Shown here piece after piece: positions 1 to 7,300 of a DNA stretch of 12,534 nt (the first letter of the stretch is position 1; the number at the start of each line of letters is the position of its first letter). Below the pieces are notes generated by a model. The model searched no databases and was not told the DNA's origin. It saw only the letters and a list, made by a program, of their open reading frames with translations. The DNA comes from JAFGHJ01 sp964534175 (GTDB lineage: Bacteria; Hydrothermota; UBA3072): NCBI GenBank assembly GCA_964534175.1, contig CAZHNS010000040.1, positions 1 through 12,534 on the forward strand, in the 5' to 3' direction. The translations under genes were made by a program, and so were the position numbers.

Positions 1-489
1 GCCCTGAATATGGCTCAGAATTCAGATGGGGTCCTTTTTCTTATGGATGCATCGGGAACAATAAACAAAGCGGATAAAGAAATATTTAAAATAATAAAAG
101 AAAAACCTTTTATATTAGTGGCAAATAAATCAGATTTAAAAAAGAAAGTCAAAAAAATACCCTTTCCCGGACAGGCTGTATGGGTTTCAGCAAAAAAACA
201 TTCCGGAATCGATAAGCTAAACAAAGCTATTGTAAAACTGATTGAAAAAATAATTCCGTACCACACTGAAGAAGGAATAACCTGCACCACCGAAAGACAG
301 AAAGAAAAAATTACCCATGCAATCGATTCTCTTGAAAGCGGACTCGAGGTTATAAAAGAAGGCAAAGACCTAGAGCTTCTTGCTTTTGAGATGGATGAGG
401 TGATAACTTCTCTAAAAGAACTAACAGGTGAAATCACCTCGGAGGATATTCTCGATAAAATATTCTCTAATTTCTGCATCGGAAAATGA
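1..489 (+). CDS. mnmE: tRNA modification GTPase MnmE, C-terminal part (5' end outside window)
   Basis: MnmE works with MnmG to install carboxymethylaminomethyl-type groups on uridine 34 of tRNAs reading split codon boxes (known for the family). The reading frame is open from base 1, so only the last 162 residues are here. They hold the end of the inserted G domain, with the guanine-specificity motif NKSD at fragment residues 42-45 and a G5-like SAK at 63-65. A helical stretch carrying TTERQ follows. The protein ends in FCIGK; this C-terminal Cys-x-Gly-Lys is the MnmE hallmark, and the cysteine (159) is needed for the modification chemistry. The G1-G3 motifs and the N-terminal folate-binding domain lie upstream of the window. 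The stop overlaps the queA start by four bases (ATGA), implying co-translation of two wobble-base modification genes. Identification is secure from the C-terminal motif plus G domain. Confidence 0.95.
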   Translation, partial: ALNMAQNSDGVLFLMDASGTINKADKEIFKIIKEKPFILVANKSDLKKKVKKIPFPGQAVWVSAKKHSGIDKLNKAIVKLIEKIIPYHTEEGITCTTERQKEKITHAIDSLESGLEVIKEGKDLELLAFEMDEVITSLKELTGEITSEDILDKIFSNFCIGK

Positions 490-1505
490 AAAAAACGGAC
501 TTTTTGTTTGATCTCCCTACCGAGCTTATAGCTCAGTATCCGAGAAAAAAAGGCGACTCACGCCTTATGGTAGTCAGAAGAAATTCAAGGCAGATAGAGC
601 ACAAAAGTTTTACCGATATTCTTGATTATGTGAAGCCTAAAGATTGCCTTGTATTAAACAATTCAAAAGTCATCCCGGCAAGGATCAAGGGGTTTAAAGC
701 CTCTACCGGTTCTAAAGTTGAAATTTTACTTGTCGAAAAAAAATCCGATAATTTATGGAAAACATTGGTTTTCCCCGGAAAAAGAGCCAGAGTTTCAGAT
801 GTGATCACTATCGATGATAAAGTTAAGTGCACCGTCGAGAATATCGACTCGAGCACAGGAGAAAGAACCTTAAAATTTGAAAGGTTAGAAGGGAATCTTC
901 TCGATTACGGTGAAACACCCCTACCACCTTACATCGACAGGGCGCCGGAAGATATAGACATAGAAGGTTATCAGACAATTTATGCTAAGAAAGAAGGTTC
1001 CGTTGCTGCTCCTACCGCCGGGTTACATTTCAGCAAAAAAATTCTAAATGAATTAAAAAAGAGATGCGGAACAATTGCAGAAATAACTCTTCATGTCGGT
1101 CCGGGAACATTTCGTCCGGTTCGCACGAAAAAAATAGAAGAACACAAAATGGAAAGCGAATTCTTCACAATAACGGAAGATGCAGCTTCGGCTGTAAATA
1201 AAGTTAAAAGAAACGGAGGAAAAGTATTCTCGGTAGGAACTACAACCACAAGAGTCCTCGAATCGGCAGCAACAGAAAAAGGAGAATTAACCGAAAAAGA
1301 AGGGAGAACCGATCTCTTTATATACCCGCCGTATGAATTTAAAATCGTCGATCATTTACTCACCAATTTTCATCTTCCGGGCTCGACTTTAATCATGCTT
1401 GTTTCGGCTTTCGCATCGCGTGAGCTGATTTTGAAAAGTTACCACGAAGCAATCAAAGAAAAATACAGATTCTATTCCTACGGCGACGCAATGCTGATAC
1501 TTTAA
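486..1505 (+). CDS. queA: S-adenosylmethionine:tRNA ribosyltransferase-isomerase QueA
   Basis: QueA transfers and isomerises the ribosyl part of S-adenosylmethionine onto 7-aminomethyl-7-deazaguanine at tRNA position 34, giving epoxyqueuosine, the penultimate step of queuosine synthesis. The 339 residues are full length for the family. Conserved blocks in order are QYPR (17-20), LNNSKVIPAR (57-66), GSVAAPTAGLHF (171-182), LHVGPGTFRPV (202-212), HKMESE (220-225), VGTTTTRVLES, the TNFHLPGSTL block near residues 294-303, and the C-terminal YRFYSYGDAML. The ATG overlaps the mnmE stop and has only a weak GGA upstream, so translational coupling is likely. No other queuosine gene is in the window. 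The stop lies 12 bases before the first repeat element of the following intergenic zone. Confidence 0.97.
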   Translation: MKKTDFLFDLPTELIAQYPRKKGDSRLMVVRRNSRQIEHKSFTDILDYVKPKDCLVLNNSKVIPARIKGFKASTGSKVEILLVEKKSDNLWKTLVFPGKRARVSDVITIDDKVKCTVENIDSSTGERTLKFERLEGNLLDYGETPLPPYIDRAPEDIDIEGYQTIYAKKEGSVAAPTAGLHFSKKILNELKKRCGTIAEITLHVGPGTFRPVRTKKIEEHKMESEFFTITEDAASAVNKVKRNGGKVFSVGTTTTRVLESAATEKGELTEKEGRTDLFIYPPYEFKIVDHLLTNFHLPGSTLIMLVSAFASRELILKSYHEAIKEKYRFYSYGDAMLIL

Positions 1506-1517
1506 AAGAGTCATGGT

Positions 1518-1582
1518 GAGTCTAGAGTCTCGAGTCGAAAACAAAAATAAAAATCTTTTTGTTCGTTGTGGGCTTTGTGTGA
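1518..1582 (+). repeat. Composite intergenic repeat, copy 1 (degenerate): heptamers plus GTG-rich core
   Basis: Three tandem 7-mers occupy 1518-1538 (GAGTCTA, GAGTCTC, GAGTCGA), with a stray GAGTC ten bases before. An A-rich linker follows, then a core-like stretch at about 1550-1582 that aligns with the better cores at 1630-1663 and 2783-2815: AAAAATCT, then TGTTC, then TTGTG and TTTGTG. It is the most diverged of the three same-orientation copies. No coding potential is evident and no function is known to me. Confidence 0.6.
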
Positions 1583-1589
1583 GTGATCA

Positions 1590-1663
1590 GGTCTTAGGTC
1601 TTGGGTTTTAGGTTTTAGTCAAAAAATAAAAAATCTCTGTGTTCCTCTGTGAGCTCTGTGGTT
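1590..1663 (+). repeat. Composite intergenic repeat, copy 2: four heptamers, A-rich linker, GTG-rich core
   Basis: Exactly four tandem 7-mers fill 1590-1617 (GGTCTTA, GGTCTTG, GGTTTTA, GGTTTTA). An A-rich linker (1621-1633) leads into a core at 1630-1663 that begins AAAATCTCTGTGTTC and ends CTCTGTGGTT. Read on the minus strand this is a CACAGAG-rich stretch followed by a T tract, seven bases after the stop codon of the neighbouring minus-strand gene. It could therefore also influence 3' end formation, but I see no strong hairpin. Confidence 0.75.
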
Positions 1664-1670
1664 AATGTTT

Positions 1671-2720
1671 TCAGAACGAAAAATACATATTCATGCCCCA
1701 GAATTGCCTGTCGTAAAAACCGTCAATGTCAACCCCGGTCATACCCCAGAAAAATTCTACCTCAAGAATCTCCAGACTCAGTTCAAAATCGAACTTCTCA
1801 TCATCGTACAAAGTCGCCTGAAATCCGGGAGTTATCTTTTTATTATAAAAAGAATACCCAAATTCTCCTTCTACAGCTCCTATAAATGAAGAATTCTCAA
1901 AAGAGTAACCAACAAAAGCTTTTAAGAGATCACTGCTCACAGTCACTAAACAATTATCTTTTCCAACCTCTAAGACGCCATATTTTGATTTAAAACCTAC
2001 TGACGGATTCTCCGAAATAATACAATATACCGAATTATCCAAAGACAGGACATAAATAGGCGCGATAAAAAAATCTTCCGTTTTCAGTTCCTTTTCGGTA
2101 AACAAACCCTGACCGACAAGATTCACCATAACAAAAAAAATAGGGTCTCTCGGTCGGAACAGATATGAAACAAACTCTCTATCATCATAAGTTACACCAG
2201 CTCGAGCATCTCCCAGCTTAAAATAACCAAACCATTTATCTTTAGTCGTTTCGAAATACAAATAATCCCAGTTAACGGAAAAATTAATTATATCCTCATA
2301 TATAGAAGCCGAAACCTTACTATCAAGAATAAAAGGCAATGAAAAAGAACCATAACCTTTAAGAAATCTATTGATATCTTTTGAACCAAAAATACCTCCT
2401 GAAAACACTCCCCCTTCGAATTGTCTTTCGAAATGTAACTGCAGCAATTTATAATCTCCATTTACGACTCTGAGATATGAATATGGTATACTATCATATT
2501 TTTCTTGTCCTGAAATAAGAAAAAAATCTTCCTCCCCGAGTATTGAACGGTTAATGTACTTTTGCGTTTCAAACTGCATCAAAAGACTGTCATTATAAGA
2601 ATATAATCCTATAGAAGGAGAATTATCAACCCAGGCTAACTCACGGAAATCTTTTTTAGGAAACGGAAAAATAATTAAAGGAAGTTGTAGATATAAGAGC
2701 TGGTAGGCTAAAAGACCCAT
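1671..2720 (-). CDS. Unrecognised protein, probable outer-membrane beta-barrel
   Basis: I do not recognise the family. The 349-residue product is rich in aromatic residues and in alternating polar/hydrophobic stretches, with repeated short segments such as GSFSLPF, WFGYFKLG, FVGYSF and EFGYSF. It ends in MNMYFSF, so the last residue is phenylalanine, as in most outer-membrane barrels recognised by the BAM machinery. The first 20 residues (MGLLAYQLLYLQLPLIIFPF) are hydrophobic but lack a basic N-terminus and a clear signal-peptidase site, so export is inferred and the true 5' end may differ. There is no Shine-Dalgarno upstream of the ATG; the in-frame stop upstream is at 2757-2759, inside a repeat. 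No promoter was seen. The gene sits alone between two direct copies of a composite repeat, 7 bp from one and 18 bp from the other, and may be a recent insertion or a 5'-eroded gene. Confidence 0.65.
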   Translation of the reverse strand: MGLLAYQLLYLQLPLIIFPFPKKDFRELAWVDNSPSIGLYSYNDSLLMQFETQKYINRSILGEEDFFLISGQEKYDSIPYSYLRVVNGDYKLLQLHFERQFEGGVFSGGIFGSKDINRFLKGYGSFSLPFILDSKVSASIYEDIINFSVNWDYLYFETTKDKWFGYFKLGDARAGVTYDDREFVSYLFRPRDPIFFVMVNLVGQGLFTEKELKTEDFFIAPIYVLSLDNSVYCIISENPSVGFKSKYGVLEVGKDNCLVTVSSDLLKAFVGYSFENSSFIGAVEGEFGYSFYNKKITPGFQATLYDDEKFDFELSLEILEVEFFWGMTGVDIDGFYDRQFWGMNMYFSF

Positions 2721-2738
2721 AGTTAAAATGGCAAATTG

Positions 2739-2815
2739 GGATTTAGGATTTTGGATTTAGGATTTAGAAAAAAAACAAAAAGAAAATCTCTGTGTTCTTT
2801 GCGTGCTTCGTGGTT
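2739..2815 (+). repeat. Composite intergenic repeat, copy 3: four heptamers, A-rich linker, GTG-rich core
   Basis: Four tandem 7-mers fill 2739-2766 (GGATTTA, GGATTTT, GGATTTA, GGATTTA), followed by an A-rich linker and a core at 2783-2815. The core starts AAAATCTCTGTGTTC, identical over 15 bases to copy 2 at 1630, and ends CGTGGTT. Orientation and module order match copy 2, so the two form direct repeats around the beta-barrel gene. The heptamer array ends 18 bases before that gene's start codon. On the minus strand the core is followed by a T-rich tract, downstream of the lspA operon. Confidence 0.75.
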
Positions 2816-2828
2816 CAATATTCTTTTT

Positions 2829-2856
2829 GGGAGTTGGGATAGGATCCTGGATTCTA
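2829..2856 (+). repeat. Degenerate 7-bp-periodic array
   Basis: GGGAGTT, GGGATAG, GATCCTG and GATTCTA occur in tandem with a 7-bp period directly after copy 3. No recognisable GTG-rich core follows. It is probably a decayed heptamer module of the same repeat family. The remaining bases up to the lspA stop hold nothing else I can name. Confidence 0.45.
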
Positions 2857-2907
2857 ACTTATGGCTTCTAAATTCTTCGCCATATTTTTCCATTGTATAT
2901 CCCGTTT

Positions 2908-3414
2908 TTACAATTCTGCAGATTTCGTCTCTTTATGCGAAGTATCGACAAAAAGGAAATATATAATAAGTAGAATCAACCCAATGGTCACACAAGAATC
3001 AGCCACATTAAAAGTCGGCCAGTACCACCCTCGCGCACCTACTTGAATAAAATCAATAACCTCCATATAAAGTACCCTATCAGTAAGATTGCCCAGAGCA
3101 CCACCAATTATAAAAGATAAACCTACCAGAGAAAATATGGTATCGCCCTTAATAAAAAGGAACATAACAAATATAAAGGCAACTACGGTAAGCGCAGTAG
3201 AAATAATGGGACCTCCAAATTGAAGACCAAAAACGGAATTTGGATTTCTGATATACGTAAATTTTACTATATTCCCGATTATACTTTTCGAATCCCCGTA
3301 CAACATAGTACCTACAATCCATCTCTTGGTAATTTGATCCAGAAAAAGTACAAAAAGAGGTATCGGGAGAAAAAATAATTTCTGTTTGTTGCTTACAATA
3401 TTTCTTTCTTCCAA
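2908..3414 (-). CDS. lspA: Lipoprotein signal peptidase (signal peptidase II)
   Basis: LspA is the inner-membrane aspartyl protease that cleaves prolipoproteins just before the lipid-modified cysteine. The 168 residues show four hydrophobic segments (about 12-28, 68-88, 93-111, 137-156). The two catalytic aspartates lie in GNLTDR (D112) and FNVADS (D139), and the conserved early aspartate is in FLDQITKRW (D26). The usual N-x-G-A-A-F motif appears as NPNSVF (57-62), a divergent form. The likely start is TTG at 3412-3414, overlapping the upstream zinc-finger gene by 22 bases; it lacks a strong Shine-Dalgarno, so the exact start is uncertain but translation is probably coupled. It is the last gene of the TPR-ileS-zinc finger-lspA operon; ileS-lspA linkage is widespread in bacteria. 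A probable substrate, the Ig-like lipoprotein, is encoded at 10651-11907. Confidence 0.95.
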   Translation of the reverse strand: MEERNIVSNKQKLFFLPIPLFVLFLDQITKRWIVGTMLYGDSKSIIGNIVKFTYIRNPNSVFGLQFGGPIISTALTVVAFIFVMFLFIKGDTIFSLVGLSFIIGGALGNLTDRVLYMEVIDFIQVGARGWYWPTFNVADSCVTIGLILLIIYFLFVDTSHKETKSAEL

Positions 3415-3785
3415 GGAGATCTTTCTCTTTTTTCCGCGCAGGACTTACAACATCTGGCATAAGGGATAACCTTAAGCCTATCTTTCTTTATTTGAATATC
3501 ACAGTCCTCGCAATATCCATATTCTTTATCTATTATTCTCTGCAGCGCAGTATCAATATCTTTCAATTTCTGAGTGAGCTGGTTCATTATATAAGAATCT
3601 CTATCTATCCTGTTTTCGATATCGGCAATATCAGCCAAATGGGTAGGAAAAGCAGTGTTTTCTTCTCCGTCTTCTAAAGGATTCCCTTCCACTTTAGGCT
3701 CCAAATCTCTGATTTCCTCAAGAACTTCTTCCCTCTCTTTTTTCAACTTTCTCTCAAAATAATCGTGATCAATCTTCCAACTCAA
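3393..3785 (-). CDS. DksA/TraR-family C4 zinc-finger protein
   Basis: Proteins of this family bind in the RNA polymerase secondary channel and alter promoter response, in DksA together with ppGpp. The 130 residues have a coiled-coil-rich N-terminal part (about 8-88) and a C-terminal zinc finger YCEDC...CCKSC, with ligands C92, C95, C113 and C116 (C-x2-C-x17-C-x2-C). At the expected coiled-coil tip is ADIAD, giving D52 and D55 in the D-x2-D spacing that DksA uses to act on the polymerase active site; equivalence is inferred from alignment by eye. The start is TTG at 3783-3785: AAGGAGG (3791-3797) lies five bases upstream and there is no better ATG. It overlaps ileS by 17 bases and lspA by 22. 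True DksA function versus a specialised paralogue cannot be decided here, so no symbol is given. Confidence 0.9.
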   Translation of the reverse strand: MSWKIDHDYFERKLKKEREEVLEEIRDLEPKVEGNPLEDGEENTAFPTHLADIADIENRIDRDSYIMNQLTQKLKDIDTALQRIIDKEYGYCEDCDIQIKKDRLKVIPYARCCKSCAEKRERSPWKKEIL

Positions 3786-6489
3786 AATTTCCTCCTTTTA
3801 TAACTCCAATACACCTTTCACAAAGGGTCTCGAACTGGCTATCTTTACCAACATCCACAGAAAACATCCAGCACCTGGAACATTTCCCCCCTTCTGCTTT
3901 CTCAACCCCATAAGAGCCCAATTTACCTTCAAACGAATACTTCGAACTTATATCAGAGGTAAATTTCACCTCAGATACAATAAAAATTTCTTCCAAATAT
4001 TTTTCCAATTCTTTTAATTCTTTTAAATTACTTTTGATAAGAATTTTTGCTTCTAGAGAATTTCCTATAAAACCATCCTCCTGAGCCGATTCTAATACTT
4101 TATGAAACTCATCTCTAACCTCAAGAATTTTTTCGAACTTCTGAACAAGTTCCTCATCACCATCTTCTTCTCTTGCAACCGGAAAATCGCCGAGAAAGAT
4201 AGAATCCCCGCCAAATAAAGAACGCCAAACTTCCTCTGTCGTAAAGGATAAAATCGGAGAAAGTAATATAGCAAGATTTTTTGTCAATTCGAACAACACA
4301 GTCTGCGCGCTTCTACGTTTCTTACCTTTTTCTGATTCGACATACAAACGATCCTTAATTATATCGAGGTAAAAAGAAGAAAGTGTACTAACTATAAAAT
4401 CGTAAACTTTTCTATAAACTTTATGGTAATAAAGTGAATTATAATCTTCATCTACTTCTTTAATTAGCCTATTGAGTTTTATAAGCACAAAACGATCTAC
4501 AGGCAACAATTCATTTACATCTAACTGGTCTTCTTCTTTAAAATCGCCTAAGTTACCCAGCATAAATTTGAAACTGTTTCTTATTTTTCTGTAAGCATCC
4601 ACCAATCTCTGCATTATTTCTTTTCCATATTTAACATCGGCGGACCAGTTAACCGATGAAATCCATAAACGCAAAATATCGGCTCCGAATTCTTCCACAA
4701 TTTCAGATGGTGAAGTTACATTCCCAAGGGATTTATGCATGGACTGCCCCTCGTAGTCGAGCATCCATCCATGTGTGACCACTTTATCATAAGGAGCAGA
4801 TCCCTTTATTGCAAGAGAAAGCATTAAAGATGAATTAAACCAGCCCCTATGCTGATCGGGACCTTCAAGATACATATTTGCCGGCCAATTTTCCTCATCT
4901 AAAGCTCCAAAAGAAGAAACTCCCGAGTCAAACCACACATCCAGTATATCCATCCCTTTCTCCCACCCAGTAGACCCGCAATTTTTACATTTAAAATCTT
5001 TTCCTAAAATACTTTCCGGTTCTACCGAAAACCAAACGTCCGCAGATTTTTTCTTGAATAAATCAGCCACTTTCAAAATAATATCTTTTTCCAGAAGAGC
5101 CTCTCCGCATTTTTTGCAGAAAAAAGCAGGAATATTAACTCCCCATTTACGCTGCCTGGAAATACACCAGTCCGGCCTATCACTAACCGCAGCAAACATT
5201 CTTTCCTCGCTCTGCGGCGGATACCACTCACTTTTGCGAACAACGTCAAGAGCCTTTTTTCTTAAATCTTTGTGATCTATGGATATAAACCACTGCTCTG
5301 TAGCTCGAAAAATAAGCGGCGATTTACATCTCCAGCAAATAGGATAATTATGCTGCGTTTGTCCGGAATGTACTAAACTACCCTTCTCTTTCAAAATTTT
5401 AGTCACTTTTTTCGATGCTTCGTCTGTTTTGAGGCCTTCAAAACCTTCCGCTTCCGGGGTAAACTTGCCCTTTTCGTCAACGGGAGAATAAATATCAAGA
5501 CCAACTTCTTTTCCGAGGATGTAGTCTTCCCTGCCGTGCCCCGGGGCTATATGAACAATTCCCGTTCCTTCATCCGTTGTAACAAAATTCGCCAAATGGA
5601 TAGCTGATTCTCTGGCCGCGAAAGGATGTTTAAAGCTAATACCTTCTAATTCCTTTCCCTTAATTTTCTCAATAATTTTAAAATTATTCCACCCGGCTTT
5701 CTCCGCGTTTACCTCGAGAAGACTCTCACCCAAAAGAATTTTCCTGCCATCTACCTCGACAATCACGTATGTAAAATCCGGATGAACTGCCAGACCAAGA
5801 TTCGAAATAATTGTCCATGGAGTTGTAGTCCAAACCAGAACATCGTAGTCTTTCCCTTTCATAGTGAAAGTCAACGATGGAGAGTCCATCATTTTGTATT
5901 CAATTTCGGAAATCGCAAGCGCTGTCTCACAAACAGGGCACCAGTGGACCGGCATATAACCTCGATAGACGTAACCCTTCTCCACCACTTCTGCGAGAAG
6001 CACGAGTTCCATACCTTCATACTCATTACTCATGGTGACATAAGGATTATCCCACTCTCCCAACACTCCCAATCTTTCAAAATCTTTTGCCTGCTCTTTG
6101 ACCCATTTTGCAGCAAATTCCCTGCAACTTTTCCTGATATCGATAATATTATCTTCTGCTTTAAAATTCTTTATCACGATATTTTCGATAGGCATACCGT
6201 GGGCATCCCAACCGGGCCTATACGGAGTATAATAGCCTTTAAGCATTTTGTATTTAACGGTAATATCTTTAACTATTTTGTTCATTGCCTGACCAAGATG
6301 TATATGGCCATTAGCATAGGGAGGACCGTCGTGTAAAATAAATTTCTCTCCACCTTCTCTTTTCTTAAGAGATTTCCTGTAAATTTCGTTTTTATCCCAG
6401 AATTGAACAAACTCAGGTTCTCTCTTAGAGAGATCCGCCTTCATAGAAAAATCGGTCCTGGGAAGGTTTAGAGTTTTCTTAAGATTCAC
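3769..6489 (-). CDS. ileS: Isoleucyl-tRNA synthetase
   Basis: IleRS charges tRNA-Ile with isoleucine and edits mischarged valine. The 906 residues are standard for the bacterial type. The N-terminus (TLNLPRTDF, then LSKREPEFVQFW) matches the family from its first residues, which supports the GTG start at 6487-6489 despite a weak ribosome site in the 16-base gap after the TPR gene. DGPPYANGHIHLG (54-66) is the first catalytic signature, reading HLGQ (64-67) where HIGH is usual. The second signature, usually KMSKS, reads SMHKS (583-587) followed by LGN. TTTPWT and GTGIVHIAPGHG mark the editing domain. The C-terminal zinc site has C870, C873, C890 and C893, as in the type sensitive to pseudomonic acid. 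It is second in a four-gene operon. Both variant signatures are compatible with function; I infer a normal enzyme. Confidence 0.97.
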   Translation of the reverse strand: MNLKKTLNLPRTDFSMKADLSKREPEFVQFWDKNEIYRKSLKKREGGEKFILHDGPPYANGHIHLGQAMNKIVKDITVKYKMLKGYYTPYRPGWDAHGMPIENIVIKNFKAEDNIIDIRKSCREFAAKWVKEQAKDFERLGVLGEWDNPYVTMSNEYEGMELVLLAEVVEKGYVYRGYMPVHWCPVCETALAISEIEYKMMDSPSLTFTMKGKDYDVLVWTTTPWTIISNLGLAVHPDFTYVIVEVDGRKILLGESLLEVNAEKAGWNNFKIIEKIKGKELEGISFKHPFAARESAIHLANFVTTDEGTGIVHIAPGHGREDYILGKEVGLDIYSPVDEKGKFTPEAEGFEGLKTDEASKKVTKILKEKGSLVHSGQTQHNYPICWRCKSPLIFRATEQWFISIDHKDLRKKALDVVRKSEWYPPQSEERMFAAVSDRPDWCISRQRKWGVNIPAFFCKKCGEALLEKDIILKVADLFKKKSADVWFSVEPESILGKDFKCKNCGSTGWEKGMDILDVWFDSGVSSFGALDEENWPANMYLEGPDQHRGWFNSSLMLSLAIKGSAPYDKVVTHGWMLDYEGQSMHKSLGNVTSPSEIVEEFGADILRLWISSVNWSADVKYGKEIMQRLVDAYRKIRNSFKFMLGNLGDFKEEDQLDVNELLPVDRFVLIKLNRLIKEVDEDYNSLYYHKVYRKVYDFIVSTLSSFYLDIIKDRLYVESEKGKKRRSAQTVLFELTKNLAILLSPILSFTTEEVWRSLFGGDSIFLGDFPVAREEDGDEELVQKFEKILEVRDEFHKVLESAQEDGFIGNSLEAKILIKSNLKELKELEKYLEEIFIVSEVKFTSDISSKYSFEGKLGSYGVEKAEGGKCSRCWMFSVDVGKDSQFETLCERCIGVIKGGNFELED
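3791..3797 (-). promoter_or_regulatory. Shine-Dalgarno fixing the TTG start of the zinc-finger gene
   Basis: On the minus strand AAGGAGG precedes TTG (3783-3785) by five bases, inside the last codons of ileS. This is a near-perfect anti-SD match at ideal spacing and supports a non-ATG start. Confidence 0.85.
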
Positions 6490-6505
6490 TACACCAAAAA
6501 CTTAT

Positions 6506-7204
6506 CTACGGCAAATCGAGATACATTTTTAGACTTTTATTATCCGGATCTAACTCCAAAGCCTTTTTCCATATCTCTCTCGCCATTGCCTTATCATCTT
6601 CTTTATAATAACAGAATCCCAACTTCACAGCTGCAGGTACGAAGTCTCCGCTCCTCTTCAATACTTCTTTCAACTCTTCTTTCGCTCCCGCGTAATCGCC
6701 CTTTTTTATATACATTTCACCCAATAAAGTTCGAATATCATGGAAATTTGGAGCAAAATTAAGCGCTTTCTGAAGTTCCGCAATCGCTTCTTCATGCCTT
6801 TCTATACTGGCATATAAAACAGCAGCATCCTTATGCACATTCGCAATTCTCGCTCTAACAGAGAATTCAACTTTTTCTTTCTCAGAGTCTCTTTCCATCT
6901 CAAGTTTTTCCGCTATTTCGAATTCCTCACCCGCTTTTTCGACTTCACCTAACTGATTGAGAGTTAAGGCATAATTTATATGCCCTTCGATATACTCAGG
7001 ATTACTTTTAATCGCTTTTTCGAAATAAGTAACCGCTTCCTTATATCTCCCCGAAAGAGATAACGCAACACCCATTAAATTGTTAATATCCGGATAATTA
7101 GGATGTTTTTCTAATGCCTTCTGCAGGAAAAAACTGGCTTTCTGATAACTACCCTCTTCTATTAGCCTTTTACCTTCTTGTAAAAATTCTTTTTCTTTAG
7201 CCAT
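6506..7204 (-). CDS. Tetratricopeptide-repeat protein
   Basis: The 232-residue protein is made almost wholly of 34-residue TPR units, giving a helical scaffold for protein-protein contact. Repeats fall at about residues 4-37, 38-71, 72-105, then after a charged linker (103-120, rich in Glu, Lys and Arg) at 121-154, 155-188 and 189-222. Several carry the expected G/A and P positions (for example ALEKHPNY, AIKSNPEY, ALELDPDN). There is no signal peptide or membrane segment, so a cytoplasmic location is likely. The ATG is preceded by AGGAG (7210-7214) at five bases and a consensus promoter. It leads the operon with ileS, the zinc-finger gene and lspA. The partner and role are unknown; the repeats alone do not specify a function. 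Confidence 0.9.
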   Translation of the reverse strand: MAKEKEFLQEGKRLIEEGSYQKASFFLQKALEKHPNYPDINNLMGVALSLSGRYKEAVTYFEKAIKSNPEYIEGHINYALTLNQLGEVEKAGEEFEIAEKLEMERDSEKEKVEFSVRARIANVHKDAAVLYASIERHEEAIAELQKALNFAPNFHDIRTLLGEMYIKKGDYAGAKEELKEVLKRSGDFVPAAVKLGFCYYKEDDKAMAREIWKKALELDPDNKSLKMYLDLP

Positions 7205-7228
7205 AATATCTCCTATTTTTCTCTATTC

Positions 7229-7257
7229 TATATATACAAATATTTCCCTTATGTCAA
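7229..7257 (-). promoter_or_regulatory. Promoter of the TPR-ileS-zinc finger-lspA operon
   Basis: On the minus strand TTGACA (7252-7257) and TATATA (7229-7234) are separated by 17 bases, a near-consensus sigma-70 promoter 24 bases upstream of the TPR gene ATG. A short inverted repeat (CCCTT/AAGGG, 7246-7260) overlaps the -35. Confidence 0.8.
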
Positions 7258-7300
7258 GGGCACTATTACTTTTATTTTGAATTTTTTACAACGGCATTTT

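Noticed and set aside
15..479. 154-codon minus-strand open frame opposite mnmE
   Set aside because: Antisense to a gene with clear MnmE motifs; serine/phenylalanine-rich composition typical of a shadow frame.
1508..1663. CRISPR-like spacing of repeats
   Set aside because: Units are contiguous 7-mers and diverged cores, not identical 25-40 bp repeats with unique spacers.
1649..1889. Two short plus-strand open frames over the end of the beta-barrel gene
   Set aside because: Overlap the longer minus-strand frame; start within a repeat; low-complexity products.
2860..2884. TATGGC/GCCATA stem with 13-base loop followed by T5 on the plus strand
   Set aside because: Only six base pairs with a large loop, and no plus-strand gene ends nearby; on the minus strand, where lspA ends, there is no T-run.
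3149..3460. 103-codon minus-strand frame overlapping lspA and the zinc-finger gene
   Set aside because: Out-of-frame shadow of two well-identified genes.
5782..6336. 184-codon plus-strand open frame inside ileS
   Set aside because: Lies wholly opposite the IleRS catalytic and editing region; no family features, no ribosome site.
7246..7260. CCCTT-N5-AAGGG inverted repeat over the TPR -35 box
   Set aside because: Five-bp arms are easily found by chance; noted with the promoter but not called an operator.
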